Below, one piece after another: positions 1-9,521 of a DNA stretch of 64,000 nt. This DNA is from Hippasteria phrygiana (lineage: Eukaryota > Echinodermata > Asteroidea > Valvatida > Goniasteridae), in contig JAZGUH010000103.1 in NCBI GenBank assembly GCA_037893225.1, positions 4,464,001 to 4,528,000 of the forward strand, written 5' to 3'. The number at the start of each line of letters is the position of its first letter. Position 1 is the stretch's first letter. The notes under the pieces are model-generated. The model was given only the letters and a program-made list of their open reading frames with translations. It ran no database searches and had not been told where the DNA came from. Made by a program: the position numbers and the translations under genes.

Positions 1-164
1 CCATCGCCAGCTTCACAGCGTTAGAACTCTTCGAGAAAATTCAAACCTCGCAACAAATTTCTTCCTGTGAACTCTGTGTGCGTTCTCCCGTTTACTGCAT
101 TGTGGCTGCTTAACGTTTGCCAAATTTTCAGAAGAACGCCCCTCCTTTCCCTGTTCATAATTAT
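1..164 (+). repeat. Partial monomer (3' part of type B) at left edge
   Basis: The window opens inside a monomer. The fragment carries the type B tail: CCTGTGAACTC near 64, CTCCCG near 95, GGCTGCTTA near 105 and AAGAACG near 133, followed by the ATATGG head of a type C unit at 165. It matches 4213-4376 in the part compared. Confidence 0.9.
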
Positions 165-1982
165 ATGGTATATTGACCAAATCCAGTAATTTTCACACGT
201 ATGGGTAGCTTAGATATAGCGCAACAATTTCAGACCATCGCCAGCTTCACAGCGTTAGAACTCTTCGAGAAAATTCAAACCTCGCACCTAATTTCTTCCC
301 GTGAACTCTGTGTGCGTTCTTCCGTTTACTGCATTGTGACTGTTTAACGTTTGCCACATTTTCAGATGAACGCCCCTCCTTTCCCTGTTCATAATTGAAT
401 GGAATATTGACCAAATCCAGCAATTTTCACACGTATGGGTAGCTTAAATCTAGCGCAACAATTTGAGATCATCGCCAGCTTCACAGCGTTAGAACTCTTC
501 GAGAAAATTCAAACCTCGCAACAAATTTCTTCCCATGAACTCTGTGTGCGTTCTCCCGTTTACTGCATTGTGGCTGCTTAAAGTTTGCCAAATTTTCAGA
601 TGAACGCCCCTCCTTTCCCTGTTCATAATTGAATGGTATATTGACCAAATCCAGTAATGTTTACACGTATGGGTAGCTTAGATATAGCGCAACAATTTCA
701 GACCATCGCCAGCTTCACAGCGTTAGAACTCTTCGAGAAAATTCAAAACTCGCAACAAATTTCTTCCCATGAACACTGTGTGCGTTCTCCCGTTTACTGT
801 ATTGTAACTGTTTAACGTTTGCCACATTTTCAGATGAACGCCCCTCCTTTCCCTGTTCATAATTGAATGGGATATTGACCAAATACAGCAATTTTCACAC
901 GTATGGGTAGCTTAGATCTAGCGCAACAATTTGAGACCATCGCCAGCTTCACAGCGTTAGAACTCTTCGAGAAAAATCAAACCTCGCATCAAATTTCTTC
1001 CTGTGAACTCTGTGTGCGTTCTTCCGTTTACTGCATTGTGACTGCTTAACGTTTGCCACATTTTCAGATTCACGCCCCTCCTTTCCCTGTTCATAATTGA
1101 ATGGGATATTGACCAAATCTAGTAATTTTCACACGTATGGGTAGCTTAGATCTAGCGCAACAATTTCAGACCATCGCCAGCTTCATAGCGTTAGAACTCT
1201 TCGAGAAAATTCAAACCTCTCAACAAATTTCTTTCTGTGAACTCTGTGTGCGTTCTTCCGTTTACTGCATTGTGACTGCTTAACGTTTGCCACATTTTCA
1301 GATGAACGCCCCTCCTTTCCCTGTTCATAATTGAATGGGATATTTACCAAATTCAGCAATTTTCACACGTATGGGTAGCTTAAATCTAGCGCAACAATTT
1401 GAGATCATCGCCAGCTTCACAGCGTTAGAACTCTTCGAGAAAATTCAAACCTCGCACCTAATTTCTTCCCGTGAACTCTGTGTGCGTTCTTCCGTTTACT
1501 GCATTGTGACTGTTTAACGTTTGCCACATTTTCAGATGAACGCCACTCCTTTCCCTGTTCATAATTGAATGGTATATTGACCAAATCCAGTAATGTTTAC
1601 ACGTATGGGTAGCTTAGATATAGCGCAACAATTTGAGACCATCGCCAGCTTCACAGCGTTAGAACTCTTCGAGAAAATTCAAACCTCGCAACAAATTTCT
1701 TCCCATGAACTCTGTGTGCGTTCTCCCGTTTACTGCATTGTGGCTGTTTAACGTTTGCCACATTTTCAGATGAACGCCCCTCCTTTCCCTGTTCATAATT
1801 GAATGGGATATTGACCAAATACAGCAATTTTCACACGTATGGGTAGCTTAAATCTAGCGCAACAATTTGAGACCATCGCCAGCTTCACAGCGTTAGAACT
1901 CTTCGAGAAAATTCAAACCTCGCAACAAATTTCTTCCCATGAACTCTGTGTGCGTTCTCCCGTTTACTGCATTGTGGCTGTT
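165..1982 (+). repeat. Mosaic left segment
   Basis: Units: 165 C, 399 D, 633 E, 867 F, 1101 G/H, 1335 A head with C tail, 1569 E head with A-like tail, 1803 F head with A-like tail. The first five follow the standard order; the rest are chimeras. A 7-unit set (A to G/H) is implied. Part of it (1 to about 360) matches 4213-4572, 4,212 bp (18 units) away. Confidence 0.8.
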
Positions 1983-3306
1983 TAACGTTTGCCACATTTT
2001 CAGATGAACGCCCCTCCTTTCCCTGTTCATAATTGAATGGGATATTGACCAAATACAGCAATTTTCACACGTATGGGTAGCTTAAATCTAGCGCAACAAT
2101 TTGAGACCATCGCCAGCTTCACAGCGTTAGAACTCTTCGAGAAAATTCAAACCTCGCAACAAATTTCTTCCCATGAACTCTGTGTGCGTTCTCCCGTTTA
2201 CTGCATTGTGGCTGCTTAACGTTTGCCAAATTTTCAGATGAACGCCCCTCCTTTCCCTGTTCATAATTGAATGGTATATTGACCAAATCCAGTAATTTTT
2301 ACACGTATGGGTAGCTTAGATATAGCGCAACAATTTCAGACCATCGCCAGCTTCACAGCGTTAGAACTCTTCGAGAAAAATCAAACCTCGCATCAAATTT
2401 CTTCCTGTGAACTCTGTGTGCGTTCTTCCGTTTACTGCATTGTGACTGCTTAACGTTTGCCACATTTTCAGATTCACGCCCCTCCTTTCCCTGTTCATAA
2501 TTGAATGAGATATTGACCAAATCAAGTAATTTTCACACGTATGGGTAGCTTAGATATAGCTCAACAATTTTAGACCATCGCCAGCTTCACAGCGTTAGAA
2601 CTCTTCGAGTAAATTCAAACCTCGCAACAAATTTCTTCCAGTGAACTCTGTGTGCGTTCTTCCGTTTACTATATTGTAACTGTTTAACGTTTGCCACATT
2701 TTCAGATGAACGCCCCTCCTTTCCCTGTTCATAATTGAATGGGATATTGACCAAATACAGCAATTTTCACACGTATGGGTAGCTTAGATCTAGCGCAACA
2801 ATTTGAGACCATCGCCAGCTTCACAGCGTTAGAACTCTTCGAGAAAATTCAAACCTCGCAACAAATTTCTTCCCGTGACCTCTGTGTGCGTTCTCCCGTT
2901 TACTGCATTGTGGCTGCTTAACGTTTGCCAAATTTTCAGAAGAACGCCCCTCCTTTCCCTGTTCATAATTATATGGTATATTGACCAAATCCAGTAATTT
3001 TCACACGTATGGGTAGCTTAGATGTAGCGCAACAATTTCAGACCATAGCCAGCTTCACAGCGTTAGAACTCTTCGAGAAAATTCAAACCTCGCAACAAAT
3101 GTCTTCCTGTGAACTCTGTGTGCGTTCTTCCGTTTACTGCATTGTGACTGCTTAACGTTTGCCACATTTTCAGATGAACGCCCCTCCTTTCCCTGTTCAT
3201 AATTGAATGGGATATTCACCAAATCCAGTTATTTTCACACGTATGGGTAGCTTAGATCTAGCGCAACAATTTCAGACCATCGCCAGCTTCATAGCGTGAG
3301 AACTCT
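1983..3306 (+). repeat. Duplicated segment, 2,808-bp spacing, left copy
   Basis: Units: 2037 F/A, 2271 B/F, 2505 degenerate, 2739 F/B, 2973 C variant, 3207 G-headed mosaic. The same series occurs at 4791-6114, exactly 12 x 234 bp to the right, and includes shared rare changes such as AGCTCAACAATTTTAG, GAGTAAATTC, CCCGTGACCTC and CAAATGTCTTCC. The copies part near 3307/6115, where the right copy has the G-type deletion and the left one does not. Confidence 0.88.
2505..2738 (+). repeat. Degenerate monomer
   Basis: The head reads ATGAGATATTGACC with ATCAAGTAA. Other rare changes are GCTCAACAATTTTAG, GAGTAAATTC, CCAGTGAACTC and CTATATTGTAACTG. The tail after TAACTGTTTA is E-like. It is among the units furthest from any of the eight types, and a matching copy lies at 5313-5546. 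The common open frame is broken here by a TAG and a TAA. Confidence 0.85.
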
Positions 3307-4790
3307 TCGAGAAAATTCAAACCTCGCACCTAATTTCTTCCCGTGAACTCTGTGTGCGTTCTCCCGTTTACTGCATTGTGGCTGCTTAACGTTTGCCAAA
3401 TTTTCAGAAGAACGCCCCTCCTTTCCCTGTTCATAATTATATGGTATATTGACCAAATCCAGTAATTTTCACACGTATGGGTAGCTTAGATGTAGCGCAA
3501 CAATTTCAGACCATAGCCAGCTTCACAGCGTTAGAACTCTTCGAGAAAATTCAAACCTCGCAACAAATTTCTTCCCATGAACACTGTGTGCGTTCTCCCG
3601 TTTACTGTATTGTAACTGTTTAACGTTTGCCACATTTTCAGATGAACGCCCCTCCTTTCCCTGTTCATAATTGAATGGGATATTGACCAAATACAGCAAT
3701 TTTCACACGTATGGGTAGCTTAGATCTAGCGCAACAATTTCAGACCATCGCCAGCTTCACAGCGTTAGAACTCTTCGAGAAAAATCAAACCTCGCATCAA
3801 ATTTCTTCCTGTGAACTCTGTGTGCGTTCTTCCGTTTACTGCATTGTGACTGCTTAACGTTTGCCACATTTTCAGATTCACGCCCCTCCTTTCCCTGTTC
3901 ATAATTGAATGGGATATTGACCAAATCTAGTAATTTTCACACGTATGGGTAGCTTAGATCTAGCGCTACAATTTGAGATCATCGCCAGCTTCACAGCGTT
4001 AGAACTCTTCGAGAAAATTCAAACCTCGCAACAAATTTCTTCCCATGAACTCTGTGTGCGTTCTCCCGTTTACTGCATTGTGGCTGCTTAACGTTTGCCA
4101 AATTTTCAGATGAACGCCCCTCCTTTCCCTGTTCATAATTGAATGGTATATTGACCAAATCCAGTAATTTTGACACGTATGGGTAGCTTAGATATAGCGC
4201 AACAATTTCAGACCATCGCCAGCTTCACAGCGTTAGAACTCTTCGAGAAAATTCAAACCTCGCAACAAATTTCTTCCTGTGAACTCTGTGTGCGTTCTCC
4301 CGTTTACTGCATTGTGGCTGCTTAACGTTTGCCAAATTTTCAGAAGAACGCCCCTCCTTTCCCTGTTCATAATTATATGGTATATTGACCAAATCCAGTA
4401 ATTTTCACACGTATGGGTAGCTTAGATATAGCGCAACAATTTCAGACCATCGCCAGCTTCACAGCGTTAGAACTCTTCGAGAAAATTCAAACCTCGCACC
4501 TAATTTCTTCCCGTGAACTCTGTGTGCGTTCTTCCGTTTACTGCATTGTGACTGTTTAACGTTTGCCACATTTTCAGATGAACGCCCCTCCTTTCCCTGT
4601 TCATAATTGAATGGTATATTGACCAAATCCAGTAATGTTTACACGTATGGGTAGCTTAGATATAGCGCAACAATTTCAGACCATCGCCAGCTTCACAGCG
4701 TTAGAACTCTTCGAGAAAATTCAAAACTCGCAACAAATTTCTTCCCATGAACACTGTGTGCGTTCTCCCGTTTACTGTATTGTAACTGTT
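3307..4790 (+). repeat. Mosaic segment between the 2,808-bp copies
   Basis: Units: end of the 3207 mosaic with a B tail, 3441 C head with E tail, 3675 F, 3909 G head with A tail, 4143 B, 4377 C, 4611 E. Type D is skipped between C and E. The unit at 4143 has the TTTTGACACG form of B that otherwise appears only from 24957 on. Confidence 0.8.
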
Positions 4791-6114
4791 TAACGTTTGC
4801 CACATTTTCAGATGAACGCCCCTCCTTTCCCTGTTCATAATTGAATGGGATATTGACCAAATACAGCAATTTTCACACGTATGGGTAGCTTAAATCTAGC
4901 GCAACAATTTGAGACCATCGCCAGCTTCACAGCGTTAGAACTCTTCGAGAAAATTCAAACCTCGCAACAAATTTCTTCCCATGAACTCTGTGTGCGTTCT
5001 CCCGTTTACTGCATTGTGGCTGCTTAACGTTTGCCAAATTTTCAGATGAACGCCCCTCCTTTCCCTGTTCATAATTGAATGGTATATTGACCAAATCCAG
5101 TAATTTTTACACGTATGGGTAGCTTAGATATAGCGCAACAATTTCAGACCATCGCCAGCTTCACAGCGTTAGAACTCTTCGAGAAAAATCAAACCTCGCA
5201 TCAAATTTCTTCCTGTGAACTCTGTGTGCGTTCTTCCGTTTACTGCATTGTGACTGCTTAACGTTTGCCACATTTTCAGATTCACGCCCCTCCTTTCCCT
5301 GTTCATAATTGAATGAGATATTGACCAAATCAAGTAATTTTCACACGTATGGGTAGCTTAGATATAGCTCAACAATTTTAGACCATCGCCAGCTTCACAG
5401 CGTTAGAACTCTTCGAGTAAATTCAAACCTCGCAACAAATTTCTTCCAGTGAACTCTGTGTGCGTTCTTCCGTTTACTATATTGTAACTGTTTAACGTTT
5501 GCCACATTTTCAGATGAACGCCCCTCCTTTCCCTGTTCATAATTGAATGGGATATTGACCAAATACAGCAATTTTCACACGTATGGGTAGCTTAGATCTA
5601 GCGCAACAATTTGAGACCATCGCCAGCTTCACAGCGTTAGAACTCTTCGAGAAAATTCAAACCTCGCAACAAATTTCTTCCCGTGACCTCTGTGTGCGTT
5701 CTCCCGTTTACTGCATTGTGGCTGCTTAACGTTTGCCAAATTTTCAGAAGAACGCCCCTCCTTTCCCTGTTCATAATTATATGGTATATTGACCAAATCC
5801 AGTAATTTTCACACGTATGGGTAGCTTAGATGTAGCGCAACAATTTCAGACCATAGCCAGCTTCACAGCGTTAGAACTCTTCGAGAAAATTCAAACCTCG
5901 CAACAAATGTCTTCCTGTGAACTCTGTGTGCGTTCTTCCGTTTACTGCATTGTGACTGCTTAACGTTTGCCACATTTTCAGATGAACGCCCCTCCTTTCC
6001 CTGTTCATAATTGAATGGGATATTCACCAAATCCAGTTATTTTCACACGTATGGGTAGCTTAGATCTAGCGCAACAATTTCAGACCATCGCCAGCTTCAT
6101 AGCGTGAGAACTCT
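4791..6114 (+). repeat. Duplicated segment, 2,808-bp spacing, right copy
   Basis: Units: 4845 F/A, 5079 B/F, 5313 degenerate, 5547 F/B, 5781 C variant, 6015 G head. It matches 1983-3306 including the rare changes listed there. Its right part (from 5729) is also the beginning of the 5,612-bp block, so two duplication events overlap here. Confidence 0.88.
5313..5546 (+). repeat. Degenerate monomer, second copy
   Basis: It carries the same rare changes as 2505-2738, at a distance of 2,808 bp. It therefore spread by block duplication and not by separate mutation. Confidence 0.85.
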
Positions 6115-6584
6115 TAGAAAAATTCAAACCTCGCACCTAATTTCTTCCTGTGAATTCTGTGTCCGTTCTTCCGTTTACTGCATTGTGACTGCTTAACGTT
6201 TGCCACATTTTCAGATGAACGCCCCGGCTTTCCCTGTTCATAATTGAATGGTATATTGACCAAATCCAGTAATTTGTACACGTATGGGTAGCTTAGATAT
6301 AGCGCAACAATTTCAGACCATCGCCAGCTTCACAGCGTTAGAACTCTTCGAGAAAATTCAAACCTCGCAACAAATTTCTTTCTGTGAACTCTGTGTGCGT
6401 TCTTCCGTTTACTGCATTGTGACTGCTTAACGTTTGCCACATTTTCAGATGAACGCCCCTCCTTTCCCTGTTCATAATTGAATGGGATATTTACCAAATT
6501 CAGCAATTTTCACACGTATGGGTAGCTTAAATCTAGCGCAACAATTTGAGATCATCGCCAGCTTCACAGCGTTAGAACTCTTCG

Positions 6585-6613
6585 AGAAAATTCAAACCTC
6601 GCAACAAATTTCT
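6585..6613. other. Imperfect dyad in the monomer core (representative)
   Basis: AGAAAATT (6585-6592) and AAATTTCT (6606-6613) are inverted repeats with 7 of 8 positions pairing around a 13-base spacer. The element lies at positions 104-132 of the unit, next to the most conserved part. Types C, F and G change one or both sides, so it is not invariant. A role in non-B structure or protein binding is only a possibility. Confidence 0.35.
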
Positions 6614-6636
6614 TCCCATGAACTCTGTGTGCGTTC

Positions 6637-6653
6637 TCCCGTTTACTGCATTG
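6637..6653 (-). promoter_or_regulatory. Weak CENP-B-box-like 17-mer (representative)
   Basis: On the minus strand CAATGCAGTAAACGGGA matches 6 of the 9 fixed bases of the mammalian CENP-B box (the last G of TTCG, the central A and the whole CGGG). Types A, B, D and most E have the CGGG; types C, F, G, H have CGGA. The TTC half is missing, so binding is doubtful and the match may be chance. Confidence 0.15.
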
Positions 6654-6689
6654 TGGCTGCTTAACGTTTGCCAAATTTTCAGATGAACG

Positions 6690-6703
6690 CCCCTCCTTTC
6701 CCT
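6690..6703 (+). other. 14-base pyrimidine run near the monomer end (representative)
   Basis: CCCCTCCTTTCCCT at positions 209-222 recurs once in almost every unit. Variants are CCCCGGCTTTCC in some G units, CCCCTGCTTTCC, CCTTTCGCTG before many E units and CCTCATTTCCC in some H units. It gives the plus strand an excess of C (59 C to 39 G in a type A unit). Confidence 0.6.
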
Positions 6704-7885
6704 GTTCATAATTGAATGGTATATTGACCAAATCCAGTAATTTTTACACGTATGGGTAGCTTAGATATAGCGCAACAATTTCAGACCATCGCCAGCTTCA
6801 CAGCGTTAGAACTCTTCGAGAAAATTCAAACCTCGCAACAAATTTCTTCCTGTGAACTCTGTGTGCGTTCTCCCGTTTACTGCATTGTGGCTGCTTAACG
6901 TTTGCCAAATTTTCAGAAGAACGCCCCTCCTTTCCCTGTTCATAATTATATGGTATATTGACCAAATCCAGTAATTTTCACACGTATGGGTAGCTTAGAT
7001 ATAGCGCAACAATTTCAGACCATCGCCAGCTTCACAGCGTTAGAACTCTTCGAGAAAATTCAAACCTCGCACCTAATTTCTTCCCGTGAACTCTGTGTGC
7101 GTTCTTCCGTTTACTGCATTGTGACTGTTTAACGTTTGCCACATTTTCAGATGAACGCCCCTCCTTTCCCTGTTCATAATTGAATGGAATATTGTCCAAA
7201 TCCAGCAATTTTCACACGTATGGGTAGCTTAAATCTAGCGCAACAATTTGAGATCATCGCCAGCTTCACAGCGTTAGAACTCTTCGAGAAAATTCAAACC
7301 TCGCAACAAATTTCTTCCCATGAACTCTGTGTGCGTTCTCCCGTTTACTGCATTGTGGCTGCTTAAAGTTTGCCAAATTTTCAGATGAACGCCCCTCCTT
7401 TCCCTGTTCATAATTGAATGGTATATTGACCAAATCCAGTAATGTTTACACGTATGGGTAGCTTAGATATAGCGCAACAATTTCAGACCATCGCCAGCTT
7501 CACAGCGTTAGAACTCTTCGAGAAAATTCAAAACTCGCAACAAATTTCTTCCCATGAACACTGTGTGCGTTCTCCCGTTTACTGTATTGTAACTGTTTAA
7601 CGTTTGCCACATTTTCAGATGAACGCCCCTCCTTTCCCTGTTCATAATTGAATGGGATATTTACCAAATTCAGCAATTTTCACACGTATGGGTAGCTTAA
7701 ATCTAGCGCAACAATTTGAGATCATCGCCAGCTTCACAGCGTTAGAACTCTTCGAGAAAATTCAAACCTCGCAACAAATTTCTTCCCATGAACTCTGTGT
7801 GCGTTCTCCCGTTTACTGCATTGTGGCTGCTTAACGTTTGCCAAATTTTCAGATGAACGCCCCTCCTTTCCCTGTTCATAATTGA

Positions 7886-8118
7886 ATGGGATATTGACCA
7901 AATCCAGTAATTTTTACACGTATGGGTAGCTTAGATATAGCGCAACAATTTCAGACCATCGCCAGCTTCATAGCGTGAGAACTCTTCGAAAAATTCAAAC
8001 CTCGCACCTAATTTCTTCCTGTGAATTCTGTGTGCGTTCTCCCGTTTACTGCATTGTGGCTGCTTAAAGTTTGCCAAATTTTCAGATGAACGCCCCTCCT
8101 TTCCCTGTTCATAATTGA
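7886..8118 (+). repeat. Triple-chimeric monomer B/G/D (233 bp)
   Basis: The head to CAGACC is B-like (TTTTTACACG, GATATAG). The middle has the G marks CATAGCGTGAG, CTTCGAAAAATTC and GTGAATTCTG. The end has CTCCCG and GGCTGCTTAAAG as in D. At least two exchanges within one 233-bp unit are needed, so short-tract conversion is more likely than simple unequal crossing-over. A copy is at 13498-13730. Confidence 0.85.
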
Positions 8119-8352
8119 ATGGTATATTGACCAAATCCAGTAATGTTTACACGTATGGGTAGCTTAGATATAGCGCAACAATTTCAGACCATCGCCAGCT
8201 TCACAGCGTTAGAACTCTTCGAGAAAATTCAAAACTCGCAACAAATTTCTTCCCATGAACACTGTGTGCGTTCTCCCGTTTACTGTATTGTAACTGTTTA
8301 ACGTTTGCCACATTTTCAGATGAACGCCCCTCCTTTCCCTGTTCATAATTGA
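8119..8352 (+). repeat. Monomer type E (reference copy)
   Basis: Type E has the head GGTATATTGACC with ATCCAGTAATGTTTACACG, GATATAG, CAGACC, then CAAAACTCGC instead of CAAACCTCGC, CCCATGAACACTG, CTCCCG, CTGTATTGTAACTGTTTA and GCCACATT. Copies at 36655, 37825, 41569, 42739 and 43909 share CGCAAGACATTTC. From 36.6 kb on, most E units are preceded by CCTTTCGCTG rather than CCTTTCCCTG (36638, 37808, 41554, 42724, 43894, 45531, 46699 and others), so that marker travels with its neighbour E. Confidence 0.9.
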
Positions 8353-8586
8353 ATGGGATATTGACCAAATACAGCAATTTTCACACGTATGGGTAGCTTA
8401 GATCTAGCGCAACAATTTGAGACCATCGCCAGCTTCACAGCGTTAGAACTCTTCGAGAAAAATCAAACCTCGCATCAAATTTCTTCCTGTGAACTCTGTG
8501 TGCGTTCTTCCGTTTACTGCATTGTGACTGCTTAACGTTTGCCACATTTTCAGATTCATGCCCCTCCTTTCCCTGTTCATAATTGA
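8353..8586 (+). repeat. Monomer type F (reference copy)
   Basis: Type F has the head GGGATATTGACC with ATACAGCAA, GATCTAG (which makes an AGATCT), GAGACC, GAGAAAAATC instead of GAGAAAATTC, CGCATCAAATTTC, CCTGTGAACTC, CTTCCG, GACTGCTTA and the tail GATTCACG. This copy has the private tail GATTCATG, shared with its duplicate at 13965. From 48354 on a form with GCTTATCG, where the usual TAA is changed, and CTTTTCCTG is common (48354, 50225, 53732, 55370, 58409, 60280). Confidence 0.9.
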
Positions 8587-8819
8587 ATGGGATATTGACC
8601 AAATCTAGTAATTTTCACACGTATGGGTAGCTTAGATCTAGCGCAACAATTTCAGACCATCGCCAGCTTCATAGCGTGAGAACTCTTAGAAAAATTCAAA
8701 CCTCGCACCTAATTTCTTCCTGTGAATTCTGTGTGCGTTCTTCCGTTTACTGCATTGTGACTGCTTAACGTTTGCCACATTTTCAGATGAACGCCCCGGC
8801 TTTCCCTGTTCATAATTGA
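8587..8819 (+). repeat. Monomer type G (reference copy, 233 bp)
   Basis: Type G has the head GGGATATTGACC with ATCTAGTAA, GATCTAG, CAGACC, CATAGCG followed by TGAG or TTAG, then a 1-bp deletion in the core (CTTAGAAAAATTC or CTTCGAAAAATTC for CTTCGAGAAAATTC), CGCACCTAATTTC, CCTGTGAATTCTG (an EcoRI-type GAATTC) and CTTCCG. Here the tail is CCCCGGCTTTCC. The 233-bp units start at 6015, 7886, 8587, 10692, 11627, 13498, 14199, 16304, 19579, 20514, 22619, 23554, 30807, 31742, 46015, 47185, 49056, 51395, 52565, 56072, 59111 and 60982. Full-length G units without the deletion occur at 37123, 42037 and 44377. Confidence 0.9.
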
Positions 8820-9053
8820 ATGGTATATTGACCAAATCCAGTAATTTGTACACGTATGGGTAGCTTAGATATAGCGCAACAATTTCAGACCATCGCCAGC
8901 TTCACAGCGTTAGAACTCTTCGAGAAAATTCAAACCTCGCAACAAATTTCTTTCTGTGAACTCTGTGTGCGTTCTTCCGTTTACTGCATTGTGACTGCTT
9001 AACGTTTGCCACATTTTCAGATGAACGCCCCTCCTTTCCCTGTTCATAATTGA
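8820..9053 (+). repeat. Monomer type H (reference copy)
   Basis: Type H has the head GGTATATTGACC with ATCCAGTAATTTGTACACG, GATATAG, CAGACC, CACAGCG, CGCAACAAATTTCTTTCTGTG, CTTCCG, GACTGCTTA and GATGAACG. It is always followed by A in the intact set. In the right part the head changes to GACCACATCCAG with TTTTTACACG (46248, 47418, 49289, 51628, 52798, 54434, 56305, 57475, 59344, 61215); several of these also share GTTAGACCTC and CCTCATTTCCC. Confidence 0.9.
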
Positions 9054-9287
9054 ATGGGATATTTACCAAATTCAGCAATTTTCACACGTATGGGTAGCTT
9101 AAATCTAGCGCAACAATTTGAGATCATCGCCAGCTTCACAGCGTTAGAACTCTTCGAGAAAATTCAAACCTCGCAACAAATTTCTTCCCATGAACTCTGT
9201 GTGCGTTCTCCCGTTTACTGCATTGTGGCTGCTTAACGTTTGCCAAATTTTCAGATGAACGCCCCTCCTTTCCCTGTTCATAATTGA
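9054..9287 (+). repeat. Monomer type A (reference copy)
   Basis: Type A is the commonest and most constant unit and serves here as the reference. Counting from its ATGG: head GGGATATTTACC with ATTCAGCAA; nearly invariant ACGTATGGGTAGCTTA at 34-48; AAATCTAG at 48-55; GAGATC at 67-72; the conserved core at about 73-121; CCCATGAACTC at 134-144; CTCCCG at 155-160; GGCTGCTTA at 174-182; GCCAAATT at 190-196; then GATGAACG and a 14-base pyrimidine run at 209-222. G+C is 98 of 234. A-headed units start at 1335, 6482, 7652, 9054, 10224, 12094, 13264, 14666, 15836, 17941, 19111, 20981, 22151, 24021, 24489 and onward to 63789. Some carry the tail of another type (C tail at 1335, 17941 and 24489; D tail at 37591, 42505, 46482, 49523, 51862, 54668 and 59578). 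Confidence 0.95.
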
Positions 9288-9521
9288 ATGGTATATTGAC
9301 CAAATCCAGTAATTTTTACACGTATGGGTAGCTTAGATATAGCGCAACAATTTCAGACCATCGCCAGCTTCACAGCGTTAGAACTCTTCGAGAAAATTCA
9401 AACCTCGCAACAAATTTCTTCCTGTGAACTCTGTGTGCGTTCTCCCGTTTACTGCATTGTGGCTGCTTAACGTTTGCCAAATTTTCAGAAGAACGCCCCT
9501 CCTTTCCCTGTTCATAATTAT
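9288..9521 (+). repeat. Monomer type B (reference copy)
   Basis: Type B has the head GGTATATTGACC with ATCCAGTAA, then TTTTTACACG, GATATAG, CAGACC, CCTGTGAACTC, CTCCCG, GGCTGCTTA and the tail AAGAACG, which occurs only in B-tailed units. To the left of about 24.9 kb the head reads TTTTTACACG (one exception at 4143). From 24957 on the usual form is TTTTGACACG, so this base separates two lineages of B. Other B-headed units carry F tails (2271, 5079, 10458, 16070, 19345, 22385, 30573), E tails (25893, 28701), H tails (35251, 39931) or G tails (56072, 60982). Confidence 0.9.

Noticed and set aside
6482..6664. Recurring 60-residue plus-strand open frame starting MGYLP in type A units (and 64- to 66-residue variants)
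   Set aside because: It recurs because the unit length is 78 codons and the unit is repeated. Differences between types are mostly amino-acid-changing, every unit has its own stop, and I recognise no domain. The longer variants are simply loss of the TAA (GCTTATCG), the 1-bp insertion or the 2-bp deletion.
6660..6684. Splice-acceptor-like TTTTCAG followed by ATG in every unit
   Set aside because: The pyrimidine tract before it is poor and the following frame is only 10 codons to a TGA. A chance match in AT-rich sequence.
6680..6700. Hammerhead-like core at CAGATGAAC in the unit tail
   Set aside because: The required CUGANGA core has a wrong base, and no matching stems or GAAA partner are seen.
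9172..9182. Pol III B-box-like GGTTTGAATTT on the minus strand (SINE origin of the satellite)
   Set aside because: It differs from the B-box consensus at key C positions. The best A-box-like site (TGGCAAACG) is about 75 bp upstream and poor, and there is no terminator in keeping. It is too weak to support.
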